Shown: one piece after another, positions 1 to 6,687 of the stretch
Position numbering within the stretch: position 1 is the first letter of the stretch
Layout of the letters: each line of letters starts with the position of its first letter
Assembly: GCA_028287225.1 (NCBI GenBank)
Contig: JAQBPZ010000283.1
Location: 1-9,085 of the forward strand
Source: Gemmatimonadota bacterium
GTDB taxonomy: Bacteria; Gemmatimonadota; Gemmatimonadetes; Gemmatimonadales; Gemmatimonadaceae
Length of the DNA: 9,085 nucleotides
Direction: 5' to 3'
Translations under genes and position numbers: made by a program
The notes under the pieces: generated by a model
Told to the model about the DNA's origin: nothing
The model's input: only the letters and a program-made list of their open reading frames with translations
Database searches by the model: none

Positions 1-336
1 CCAGTGGAACAGGTATTCCGTCTCCCGGGAGTCGAGGTCGCCGGCCGGCCAGGGAAGCATCGCCTGTCCGCGCGCCGGGATGGTGGCACACCAGTCGCCT
101 CCGGTGCACGGTCCCCACAGGATCAGCGCTGCCCGGCTGCGGCCGACGACGAAGTGGTGGATCGGCACCGGGCTCGCGTTGGACACCATGATCCCGGCGT
201 CGGCCGCGTGGGTCGCCAGGCTCCGGTCGCGCAGGGGGGCGGTCGGCTCCCGGCAGCCCACCAGGGCCGCGAGGACGAGGCGCGGCGGACGAGCATCGGG
301 GCGGGTCGTGGGGTAGACTGCGGCGTCGGCGTGCAC
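1..336 (-). CDS. Putative lipoprotein, N-terminal part (gene cut by left edge)
   Basis: The minus strand is open for 112 codons from a GTG at 336-334 to the window edge, with no stop. The product begins with a basic, proline-rich stretch ending in RPPR (residues 16-19), a short hydrophobic run (20-27) and the lipobox LVGC with Cys28. This suggests export and lipid attachment at Cys28. The mature part contains a short beta-like segment around IMVSNASPVP (49-58), then LILWGPC and DWCATI with Cys77 and Cys83, which could form a disulfide outside the cytoplasm. I recall similar short W-G-P-C lipoproteins of unknown function from Gemmatimonadota, but that is memory, not a search. An AAGG lies just upstream of the GTG. 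Another in-frame GTG at 369-367 has no ribosome site. The hydrophobic core is short (8 residues), so the exact start is uncertain. The plus-strand frames here look like shadows. Confidence 0.6.
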   Translation of the reverse strand, partial: MHADAAVYPTTRPDARPPRLVLAALVGCREPTAPLRDRSLATHAADAGIMVSNASPVPIHHFVVGRSRAALILWGPCTGGDWCATIPARGQAMLPWPAGDLDSRETEYLFHW

Positions 337-417
337 CCCACCTTGCCAGCATGACCGTCCCGCCGTCACAGGATTGCGGCGCGTTCGTCGGCGCCATGCT
401 GGCGGGGTCGAGCACCG

Positions 418-446
418 TTGACAGCTAACCTCGCGCCGGTTAACAT
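418..446 (+). promoter_or_regulatory. Sigma-70-type promoter of rplU-rpmA
   Basis: A perfect -35 hexamer TTGACA (418-423) is followed after exactly 17 bp by TAACAT (441-446), a 4-of-6 match to the -10 consensus. This AT-rich patch stands out in GC-rich DNA. Transcription would begin near 453, giving a leader of about 30 nt before the rplU ATG at 483. The leader has no convincing Shine-Dalgarno sequence. Confidence 0.65.
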
Positions 447-450
447 TATA
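445..450 (-). promoter_or_regulatory. Candidate -10 box for the divergent lipoprotein gene
   Basis: On the minus strand positions 450-445 read TATAAT, a perfect -10 consensus, inside the same AT-rich patch as the rplU -10 box. The hexamer 17 bp upstream (TCGTGA) is a poor -35 box, so the call is tentative. If used, it would give the left-edge lipoprotein gene a leader of about 100 nt and make the two promoters overlap. Confidence 0.35.
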
Positions 451-482
451 GGCTCCCTGTCACACGCTCACGAGTCCTTTCT

Positions 483-800
483 ATGTCCTACGCAATCATC
501 CGCACCGGCGGCAAGCAGTTCCGCGTCGAGTCCGGCAAGAAATATCGCTTCCCCACCATCGTGGGCGAGGCAGGCGGGTCGATCGAGTTCAACGACGTGC
601 TCCTGGGCAGCGACGGGAAGAACGTCAAGACCGGCGTCCCCACCCTCTCCGGCGCCAAGGTCACCGGCGAGATCGTCAAGCACGGTCTCGGCGACAAGAT
701 CATCATCTTCAAGATGAAGCGCCGGAAGAACTACGCGAAGAAGCAGGGACATCGCCAGGGCTTCACCGAAGTCCAGATCAACGACATCACGCTCGGTTGA
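483..800 (+). CDS. rplU: 50S ribosomal protein bL21
   Basis: The 105-residue product is a full-length bL21, a protein of the large ribosomal subunit that binds 23S rRNA. It opens with SYAIIRTGGKQFRVESGKKY, the family's N-terminal strand, and carries the basic RNA-binding signature KRRKNYAKKQGHRQGFT at about residues 79-95, followed by TEVQI. The start is fixed by family alignment. It has no clear ribosome binding site in its short leader, although a strong promoter lies just upstream. The gene is followed 12 bp later by rpmA, the usual partner, so the two form an operon. Nothing in the protein is unusual. Confidence 0.97.
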   Translation: MSYAIIRTGGKQFRVESGKKYRFPTIVGEAGGSIEFNDVLLGSDGKNVKTGVPTLSGAKVTGEIVKHGLGDKIIIFKMKRRKNYAKKQGHRQGFTEVQINDITLG

Positions 801-812
801 CGCGAGGATACC

Positions 813-1085
813 ATGGCTCATAAGAAAGGCGTCGGCTCGTCGCGCAACGGCCGCGACAGCAACCCGAAGTACCGCGGTGTGAAGAAGTTCGGTGGCGAGC
901 ACGTCGTCGCCGGCAACATCATCATCCGCCAGTGCGGCACGGTCTTCCATCCCGGCAACAACGTCGGCCTTGGCAACGACTACACGATCTTCGCCCTCGT
1001 GGACGGCGTCGTGAAGTTCGAGCACAAGAGCAAGACCCGCCAGAAGGTCAGCGTCTACCCGGCCGAGGCGACCACGGCCGCGTAA
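813..1085 (+). CDS. rpmA: 50S ribosomal protein bL27
   Basis: The 90-residue product is bL27, whose N-terminal tail reaches toward the peptidyl transferase centre of the ribosome. It starts MAHKKGVGSSRNGRDSNPKY, so it has the mature-type N terminus without the cleavable extension seen in Firmicutes. FHPGNNVGLGNDYTIFALVDG is close to the family core. One mild variation is Cys in IIRQCGT, where Arg is common. GAGGA at 804-808 serves as ribosome binding site, four bases before the ATG. The gene lies 12 bp downstream of rplU and is followed by an intrinsic terminator, so the operon appears to end here; obgE, often third in this cluster, is not present in the window. Confidence 0.97.
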   Translation: MAHKKGVGSSRNGRDSNPKYRGVKKFGGEHVVAGNIIIRQCGTVFHPGNNVGLGNDYTIFALVDGVVKFEHKSKTRQKVSVYPAEATTAA

Positions 1086-1112
1086 GCAGCCGCCCGTCAG
1101 CTTCGCCACGCG

Positions 1113-1141
1113 GCGCCCTCCCACTGCGGGAGGGCGCTTTT
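1113..1141 (+). terminator. Intrinsic terminator of rplU-rpmA
   Basis: A perfect 10-bp stem, GCGCCCTCCC (1113-1122) with GGGAGGGCGC (1128-1137), encloses a 5-nt loop and runs directly into TTTT (1138-1141). It begins 27 bp after the rpmA stop. This is the best terminator in the window. Confidence 0.9.
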
Positions 1142-1214
1142 GCGTTTCACGCCGCCACCGCGCAACTTCAGCGCGCACCGGCCGTAGTGATCGCATCTCC
1201 ACGGAGGATCTTCG

Positions 1215-1505
1215 ATGGCTATCTGGAACTCGCTCAAGCGGGAGCTCGACAAGGCGGGACAGGTGGCGCAGGGCGCGCTCGACGAAGGCCGCCTGCGCCT
1301 GGAATCGCACCGCGCCAGGCAGCGCGCCGAGTCGGCCGCGGCCTCGCTGGGCTTCGCGGTCTATCGCGCGCGCGCGGCCGGCGGTGAGCTCGACGCCGAG
1401 CGCTATGCGATCCACGCCGCCAGCATCGCCTCGGCCGAAGCCGAAGTCGCGCGGCTGGAGGTGGAGATCGCCGAGGTGAAGGCCGGCCGGCAGGCCGCGA
1501 CCTAG
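1215..1505 (+). CDS. Small helical protein of unknown function
   Basis: The 96-residue product is not one I can assign to a named family. It begins MAIWNSLKRELDKAGQVAQG and is rich in Ala, Glu and Arg. It looks almost wholly alpha-helical, with an amphipathic first helix (about 3-45), a central LGFAVYRARAAGGELD stretch (45-60) and a heptad-like final helix (about 66-90, ASAEAEVARLEVEIAEVKAG) that could form a coiled coil. There is no signal peptide, membrane segment, Cys or obvious catalytic motif, so it is probably a cytosolic structural or adaptor protein. GGAGG at 1203-1207, seven bases before the ATG, is a strong ribosome site and supports a real gene. It follows the rpmA terminator and so probably has its own promoter, which I could not identify. 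Confidence 0.8.
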   Translation: MAIWNSLKRELDKAGQVAQGALDEGRLRLESHRARQRAESAAASLGFAVYRARAAGGELDAERYAIHAASIASAEAEVARLEVEIAEVKAGRQAAT

Positions 1506-1524
1506 CCCCACCCGGTTCGGCCAA

Positions 1525-1560
1525 CGCCGGGGTCCGGCGCACCGTATCGACAGGTGCGCC
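1525..1560 (+). other. Two overlapping, mutually exclusive hairpins
   Basis: CGCCGG (1525-1530) can pair with CCGGCG (1534-1539). GGCGCACC (1536-1543) can instead pair with GGTGCGCC (1553-1560) across a 9-nt loop. The two stems share 1536-1539, so only one can form at a time. No T-tract follows either. They could weakly end transcription of the small gene upstream or lie in the leader of the histidine kinase gene. In DNA this GC-rich they may also be chance. Confidence 0.35.
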
Positions 1561-1667
1561 CCTTCGCCGTCTTCGCGGTTCGCGCCGCGCAGGGCGAGAG
1601 CATAGCTTGGCGAACCCGCCCCGCCCCGCGCCGGCGGGTCGCGCGGTTCCCCCGGAGTGCGATCGGA

Positions 1668-3683
1668 ATGAACCTGAATCCGAAGGACGACGCCGCGTCG
1701 CTGTTTCCCGGTGCGGGCGAGATGGCCGCGCGCTGCCGGGCGCTGGACTGGGCGAGCACGCCCCTCGGTCCCATCCGGGACTGGCCGTCGGCGCTTCGTA
1801 CCGTGGTGCGCACCGCCCTCGAGTCGCCCTTCCCGATCAACCTCTGGTGCGGCCCCGCGCTCACGCTCATCTACAACGACGCCTACCGGCCGGTGCTCGG
1901 CTCCAAGCACCCGTCGGCGCTTGGCACGCCGGGCGACCAGGTCTGGTCCGAGATCTGGCCCGCCATCGCAGCGTGGTTCAACGATGGCTCGCATGGCGCC
2001 GCGGTCTACCAGGAGAGCGCGCGCTTCGAAATGGATCGTGCCGACGGCACGCTGGGCGAGGCGTTCTTCACCTTCGGCCTCAGCCCGGTACGGGACGACG
2101 ACGGGCGGATCGTCGCGTACCTCAATCCCGCCGCGGAAACGACCGCGCGCATCCTGGCCGAGCGCGAGCTCAACGCCGCCCGCGAGGTGGCCGAGCGCGC
2201 CGAGCGCCGGCTGCGCGAGGTGTTCGCGCAGGCGCCGGCGTTCCTCGCGGTGCTCCGTGGGCCGGACCATGTCGTCGAGTTCTCCAACGACGCGTACCAG
2301 CGGCTCGTCGGCGACCGTCCCATCGTCGGAAAGCCGGTGCGCGAGGCGCTGCCGGAGGTCGCAGGGCAGGGGTTCATCGCGCTGCTCGACCGCGTGTACC
2401 GGACCGGCGAGCCCTTCGTCGGCCGCGAGATCCCCGTCCTGCTGTCACGCGCGAGCGATGGGCAGTCCGAGGAGGTGTTCGTCGATTTCGTCTACCAGCC
2501 GCTCACCAACGCGCAGGGCGAGGTCGAGGGTATCGTCGCGCACGGCTCGGAGGTGACGGAGGCGGTGCGCGCCCGGCAGCTCATCGAGGCGAGCGAGACG
2601 CGCTACCGCTTCCTCGCCGACGCGATTCCGGTCCAGGTGTGGACCGCGACGGTCGATGGTCAGCTGGACTACGTGAACCAGCGCGCGGAGTCGTACTTCG
2701 CCCAGCCGTCGAGCCAGCTCACCGGACCCGCGTGGGAAGCGCACGTGCATCCCGACGACATCGACCGCGCCCGCACCCTCTGGTCGCACGCGCTCACCAC
2801 GGGCGACCCGTACCAGGTGGAGTTCCGCCTGCGCCGGCACGACGGGGTGTACCGATGGCACCTCTCGCGGGCCACCGGGCAGCGCGCCGCGGACGGGGGG
2901 CTGCTGCGCTGGTTCGGCACGAACACGGACATCGAGGCCGCGAAGCAGAACGAGGCGGAGCTCGAGCGGCTGAAGAACGAGGCACTCGAAGCCAACCGAG
3001 CGAAGAGCGATTTTCTCGCGGCCATGAGCCACGAGCTGCGCACGCCGTTGAACGCGATCGGCGGGTATGCGCAGCTCATCGAGCTGGGCGTGCGTGGTCC
3101 GGTCACCCCGCAGCAGGCCGAGGACCTGCGAAAGATCCAGCGCAGCAAGGACCACCTCAACACCCTGGTGGGCGGCGTGCTCGCCTTCGCGAAGGGCGGA
3201 GCCGGGCGCATCGAGATCGACGGCACCGACATCCGCGTGGACGCCCTGTTCGACAGCGTCGTGGACATGGTGCAGCCCCAGCTCGTGGAGCGGGACCTCG
3301 CGCTGCATCGCGCGGGCGGCGATGCGGGACTCGTGGTGCGCGGCGACCTCGACAAGGCGCGGCAGATCCTGCTCAACCTGCTCGCGAACGCGCTCAAGTT
3401 CACCCCGGCCGGCGGCACCATCACCGTCCGCGCCCGCGGCGCGCACGACGTCGCGATGCTGGACGTGCACGACACCGGCATCGGGATCCCGGACGAGCAC
3501 CTGGAGCGCATCTTCGAGCCCTTCATGCAGGCCCGGCGCGCCATCCAGTCGACGGACGGCGGCGTGGGCCTCGGCCTGGCGATCAGCCGCCAGCTCGCAC
3601 GCGCCATGGGGGGAGACCTCACCGTGGTGAGCCCGCCCGGCGAGGGGTCGACATTCACGCTGTCGCTGCCGCGGGCGGGCTGA
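1668..3683 (+). CDS. Cytosolic PAS-PAS-PAS sensor histidine kinase
   Basis: The 671-residue product should sense a signal through PAS domains, autophosphorylate on His and pass the phosphate to a response regulator. Order: a first PAS-like domain (about 45-160, with LWCGPALTLIYNDAYRPVLG), a coiled-coil linker (160-185), a second PAS (about 186-300, with VVEFSNDAYQRLVG), a third PAS with a PAC-type end (about 312-425, with WFGTNTDIE), a HisKA domain with SHELRTPLN (phospho-acceptor His455) and a HATPase domain with N574 in LANALKF, DTGIGI (from Asp602), IFEPF and GGVGLGLAIS (from Gly631). There is no membrane segment, signal peptide or receiver domain, so it is a soluble, non-hybrid kinase. 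The ATG at 1668 fits the family start (LFPGAGEMAARC) and has GGAG at 1654-1657; a longer frame from 1554 adds 38 unlikely residues. No response regulator lies beside it, so the partner is encoded elsewhere. No cofactor-binding Cys or His of the phytochrome type was evident. Confidence 0.93.
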   Translation: MNLNPKDDAASLFPGAGEMAARCRALDWASTPLGPIRDWPSALRTVVRTALESPFPINLWCGPALTLIYNDAYRPVLGSKHPSALGTPGDQVWSEIWPAIAAWFNDGSHGAAVYQESARFEMDRADGTLGEAFFTFGLSPVRDDDGRIVAYLNPAAETTARILAERELNAAREVAERAERRLREVFAQAPAFLAVLRGPDHVVEFSNDAYQRLVGDRPIVGKPVREALPEVAGQGFIALLDRVYRTGEPFVGREIPVLLSRASDGQSEEVFVDFVYQPLTNAQGEVEGIVAHGSEVTEAVRARQLIEASETRYRFLADAIPVQVWTATVDGQLDYVNQRAESYFAQPSSQLTGPAWEAHVHPDDIDRARTLWSHALTTGDPYQVEFRLRRHDGVYRWHLSRATGQRAADGGLLRWFGTNTDIEAAKQNEAELERLKNEALEANRAKSDFLAAMSHELRTPLNAIGGYAQLIELGVRGPVTPQQAEDLRKIQRSKDHLNTLVGGVLAFAKGGAGRIEIDGTDIRVDALFDSVVDMVQPQLVERDLALHRAGGDAGLVVRGDLDKARQILLNLLANALKFTPAGGTITVRARGAHDVAMLDVHDTGIGIPDEHLERIFEPFMQARRAIQSTDGGVGLGLAISRQLARAMGGDLTVVSPPGEGSTFTLSLPRAG

Positions 3684-3704
3684 TCGCCCACAGCTCCACC
3701 GACG

Positions 3705-3830
3705 GACTCGACGCAGAGGGCGCAGAGCATTGAAAACGAGGACGCGGAGGAAGTCGTGATGGCGCTCCGCGCACATCACGTGATTTCCTCCGCGCCCTCA
3801 GCTGGTCTTCTGCGCCCTCTGCGTTGAGTC
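3705..3830. repeat. Large imperfect inverted repeat between convergent genes
   Basis: The outer arms 3705-3727 and 3808-3830 match at 21 of 23 positions when one is reverse-complemented. They contain the purine-rich motif CGCAGAGGGCGCAGA. Inner arms follow: GAGGACGCGGAGGAAGTC (3738-3755) pairs with 3782-3799 at 16 of 18 positions, and CGTGATG (3755-3761) with CATCACG (3774-3780). The whole forms one long hairpin with two internal loops and a 12-nt tip, filling the gap between the kinase stop and the amidohydrolase stop. It may terminate transcription from both sides. The motif resembles dispersed intergenic repeats built from CGCAGAG-type units that I recall from several GC-rich environmental bacteria, so it may be a multi-copy element. 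Confidence 0.8.
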
Positions 3831-3856
3831 GTTACAACGCGGAATCGGCGATCCCG

Positions 3857-5143
3857 CTACGGCCTCGGCGTGCTGTAGTTCGGCGGCAGCGTCCTGTACC
3901 GCTGTTCCAGCAGGTCCTGCCGGCTCGGCGTCGTCGTCTCCACGCCACGCAGGAAGACGTGCTCCGGCTGCGAGGCGAACTCGAACGGGTCCCCGCTCCA
4001 GATCACCACGTCCGCATCGCGACCGGCCTGCAGCGAGCCGACGCGGTCCGACACGCCGAAGATCTCCGCCGGGGTGAGCGTGATGGCGCGCAGGGCATCG
4101 TCCCACGTCATGCCGTACGCCACCGCGTTGCCGGCCTCGAAGCGGACGTTGCGCACGTTGAACGCTTCCTCGTCGCCGCCGCCCGCGTTGCCGATGATCA
4201 CCACGGGAACGCCCGCGCGACGCAGCAGTCCTGCATTCTCCTGCCGCTGTCCCAGCGTCGAGAAGCTGCCGGGAATGTTGTTCATCGCGCCGGTGAGCAC
4301 CGGCACCTTGGCCGCGGCGAGCTTGCCCGCCACCATCCATGCCTCGGCGCCGCCGCCGATGATCAGGCGCAGCCGGTAGTCACGCGCCAGGAGCAGCGCC
4401 GCCTCGATGTCGCTGGCGCGGTCCACGGAGAGCAGGAGCGGCAGCCGCCCTTCCACCACCGGGACCAGCGCCTCCAGGTCCAGCCGCGTCGCGGCGAATG
4501 GCCGCGTCGCCGCCCGTTCGTACTGCGCACGACGCAGCGAATACGAGCGCGCGTCGTCGAGCACCTCGCGCAGGCGGCTCCACTGCTCGCCGCGCGTGCT
4601 GCCCCCCGCACCGAGCTCCGCGACCATCGCCACCGGTGAGCGCATCAGCATCTCCGTGAGCCCGCCGCCGGCGACGAAGTGCATCACCGCGCCGCGGCCG
4701 GCGATCAGTCCGCCCTGCGGAAGGATCGCGGCCGTGGTGATCCCCGACTTTCGTGCCGCCGGGATGAGCACGGATGCTGGGTTGAAGCCCTCCCACACGT
4801 TGAACGACGCCGAGATGCCGCGCTGCTGCTGCTGCGTGGAGCGCGGAGACGTCTCCACCGTGGAGCCCACCGCGCCGATCTCCCGCACGCCCACGGACGT
4901 CGCCGCGTTCACGAGCCCGGGCGTGACCCACCGGCCGGCTGCGTCGATCCGCCGAGCATCCGCGGGGATCGCGACCCCCGCGCCGACGGCCACGATGCGC
5001 CCGTCGCGAATCAACACCGTCCCGTTCTCGATCACCGGCCCGCTCACCGGGAAGACCCGGCCGCCGGTGATCGCGATGCTCTGTGCAGCGAGTGGCGATG
5101 CCGCGGCCGCCATCGTCACCGCCAGAAGAATGTGCCTGCGCAT
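3857..5143 (-). CDS. Exported amidohydrolase-like protein lacking metal ligands
   Basis: The 428-residue product has a Sec signal peptide (residues 1 to about 20, likely cut after SPLAA before QS) and should be periplasmic or secreted. It has the amidohydrolase fold outline: the N-terminal strand region IENGTVLIRDGRIVAVG (38-54), RWVTPGLVNA (71-80) and the C-terminal composite-sheet motif GSLQAGRDADVVIWSGDPFE. The catalytic residues are missing. The usual HxH is NAATS at 79-83, the HNH region of its neighbour is LSVD (238-241), the next His motif is IIGGGAEAW (261-269), and the THSDD equivalent is IIGNAGGG. It is therefore probably catalytically inactive, although the frame is intact and unbroken, which argues for selection. 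The ATG at 5143-5141 overlaps the upstream stop as TGATG, and GGAGG at 5157-5153 lies 9 bases before it. A frame extending upstream to 5578 runs through the neighbour in another frame and is not real. Confidence 0.88.
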   Translation of the reverse strand: MRRHILLAVTMAAAASPLAAQSIAITGGRVFPVSGPVIENGTVLIRDGRIVAVGAGVAIPADARRIDAAGRWVTPGLVNAATSVGVREIGAVGSTVETSPRSTQQQQRGISASFNVWEGFNPASVLIPAARKSGITTAAILPQGGLIAGRGAVMHFVAGGGLTEMLMRSPVAMVAELGAGGSTRGEQWSRLREVLDDARSYSLRRAQYERAATRPFAATRLDLEALVPVVEGRLPLLLSVDRASDIEAALLLARDYRLRLIIGGGAEAWMVAGKLAAAKVPVLTGAMNNIPGSFSTLGQRQENAGLLRRAGVPVVIIGNAGGGDEEAFNVRNVRFEAGNAVAYGMTWDDALRAITLTPAEIFGVSDRVGSLQAGRDADVVIWSGDPFEFASQPEHVFLRGVETTTPSRQDLLEQRYRTLPPNYSTPRP

Positions 5144-6588
5144 CAGTTCCGCCCTCCCTGTTCCGGCACGTAGCCGAGCTCGAAGTCCGTTCTCCACCGC
5201 GCAGCCGGATCGGTCCGGTCGTAGAGCATTGCGCCGTCCACCCACACCTTCTCGGCGCGCGAGTACACGCTGAACGGGTTGCCGGACCAGAGCACCACGT
5301 CCGCGTTCTTGCCCACCTCGATGGACCCGATCCGGTCCTGCAGGCCGAGCGCCCATGCCGGGTTGATCGTGATCCACTTCACCGCTTCGTCGTCGCTCAC
5401 GTTGATGCCGAGCAGCTTCCCCTCGGCCACCGACTTCGCCGTCTCCTGATTGAGGCGCTGCTCGCCCGACGCATCGTCGGAGTGCGTGATCGCGACCACG
5501 CCGGCCTTCCAGAGCAGCGGGAGGTTGGCGCGCACCGCATCGTTCGCCTCCATCTTGAAGGCGCCCCAGTCGGACCACACCGAGGCGGAGATGGAATCGC
5601 GCGCGAGGAGGTCCGCGATCTTGTACGCTTCCACGCCGTGATGGAACGAGCGGATCTTGTATCCGAACTCGTGCGCGATGTCGATCATCTGCGCCATCTC
5701 GTCGGCCCGATAGCAGTGGTTGTGCACGTAGATGTTGACGCGCAGCACCTCCGCCAGCGTCTCGAGGCCGAGGTCGCGCGTCGGCGCGTCACCCTGGTGG
5801 TTCGTGTTCCACTTGTCCCAGCGGCGACGATAGGCCTCCGCCTGGATCCACGCGGCGCGATAGCCGGCCACGTTGCCCATGCGTGTGGACGGGCCACGCT
5901 GGGCGTACACGCGCTTCGGGTTCTCGCCGCACGCCATCTTCAGCCCGTACTTCGCGCCGGGAAACTTCATCCCCTGCACGGTGCGGGAGGGCACGACCTT
6001 CAGCACCACGCTGCGGCCGCCGATCAGGTTCGCCGATCCCGGCAGCACCTGGATGGTGGTCACGCCGCCGGCGAGCGTCCGCGTGAACTGCGGATCCTGC
6101 GGCCACACGGAATGTTCCACCCACACCTGCGCGGTGACGGGGTTCGTGGCCTCGTTCACGTCGTTCATGTTCGCGCCCTGGTCGCCCGGCGCGGCGCCCG
6201 CGCCGATGTGCGAGTGCGTGTCCACGATGCCCGGCGTCACGAATTTCCCCGTGCCGTCGATGATCACGGCGTCGGCGGGGGCGGTGATGGAGGTGCCCAC
6301 CTCCGCGATGCGCCCGTCGCGCAGCAGCACGCTGCCGCCGCGAATCGCCGGACCAGCCGCCGTGAGCACGGTCACGTTGCGGATGAGCGTCGCGCGGGAC
6401 GCGAAGGGACGATAGGTGCTGGGGAATGGGTCGGCATTGGGAACGGACACGCCGCCGGACATCGGCGCGCGCGTGGTGGTATCGGTTCCCTGGCGGGCAG
6501 GAGCCGGCGGAGTGGTCCCCTGCGCGAGCGCCGGATGGCCTCCGCAGGCAACGAGTCCGACGGCGAGCGCGATGACGGAATGACGCAT
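5143..6588 (-). CDS. Exported amidohydrolase (imidazolonepropionase-like, metal-dependent)
   Basis: The 481-residue product belongs to the amidohydrolase superfamily and should hydrolyse a C-N or related bond with one or two divalent metals; the substrate cannot be read from sequence. After a signal peptide comes a low-complexity Thr/Pro/Ala linker (about 24-45), then the N-terminal domain (66-120) and the barrel. Metal and catalytic candidates are all present: DTHSHIG (His125, His127), YVHNH (His289, His291), SFHHG (His316, His317) and THSDD (Asp371). GSIEVGKNADVVLWSGNPF (421-439) is the typical C-terminal motif. The signal could be a lipoprotein type (LVAC, Cys15) or a signal peptidase I type cut after HPALA at 22; both fit. 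The start is preceded by GAGGA at a long spacing of about 11 bases. It is translated just before, and coupled to, its inactive-looking paralogue. Peptidase or dipeptidase-like roles are possible, as is N-acyl amino acid hydrolysis. Confidence 0.92.
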   Translation of the reverse strand: MRHSVIALAVGLVACGGHPALAQGTTPPAPARQGTDTTTRAPMSGGVSVPNADPFPSTYRPFASRATLIRNVTVLTAAGPAIRGGSVLLRDGRIAEVGTSITAPADAVIIDGTGKFVTPGIVDTHSHIGAGAAPGDQGANMNDVNEATNPVTAQVWVEHSVWPQDPQFTRTLAGGVTTIQVLPGSANLIGGRSVVLKVVPSRTVQGMKFPGAKYGLKMACGENPKRVYAQRGPSTRMGNVAGYRAAWIQAEAYRRRWDKWNTNHQGDAPTRDLGLETLAEVLRVNIYVHNHCYRADEMAQMIDIAHEFGYKIRSFHHGVEAYKIADLLARDSISASVWSDWGAFKMEANDAVRANLPLLWKAGVVAITHSDDASGEQRLNQETAKSVAEGKLLGINVSDDEAVKWITINPAWALGLQDRIGSIEVGKNADVVLWSGNPFSVYSRAEKVWVDGAMLYDRTDPAARWRTDFELGYVPEQGGRN

Positions 6589-6687
6589 CGAGCGGGAGGT
6601 CCTCGGGTGGGTGGTGGAACGAGCTGCGATGTCGCGCGGGAAGCTAGGGGCGGTCCGGAGGGGTGGATAGTGGAGCCCGCCTCGCCG

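Noticed and set aside
468..2270. 600-codon open frame on the minus strand across rplU, rpmA and the kinase start
   Set aside because: It lies opposite well-identified genes, is Arg/Ala/Gly-rich without domain motifs, and is a GC-bias shadow.
1607..3733. 708-codon plus-strand frame overlapping the kinase
   Set aside because: The +1 frame of the kinase gene, full of Arg and Gly, has none of the kinase motifs, which lie in the 1668-3683 frame.
3857..5578. Long N-terminal extension of the second amidohydrolase to 5578
   Set aside because: The extension reads through the neighbour's coding sequence in another frame. The ATG at 5143 has a signal peptide and a strong ribosome site.
6589..6687. Promoter in the gap upstream of the active amidohydrolase
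   Set aside because: I found no pair of -35 and -10 boxes at proper spacing on the minus strand.
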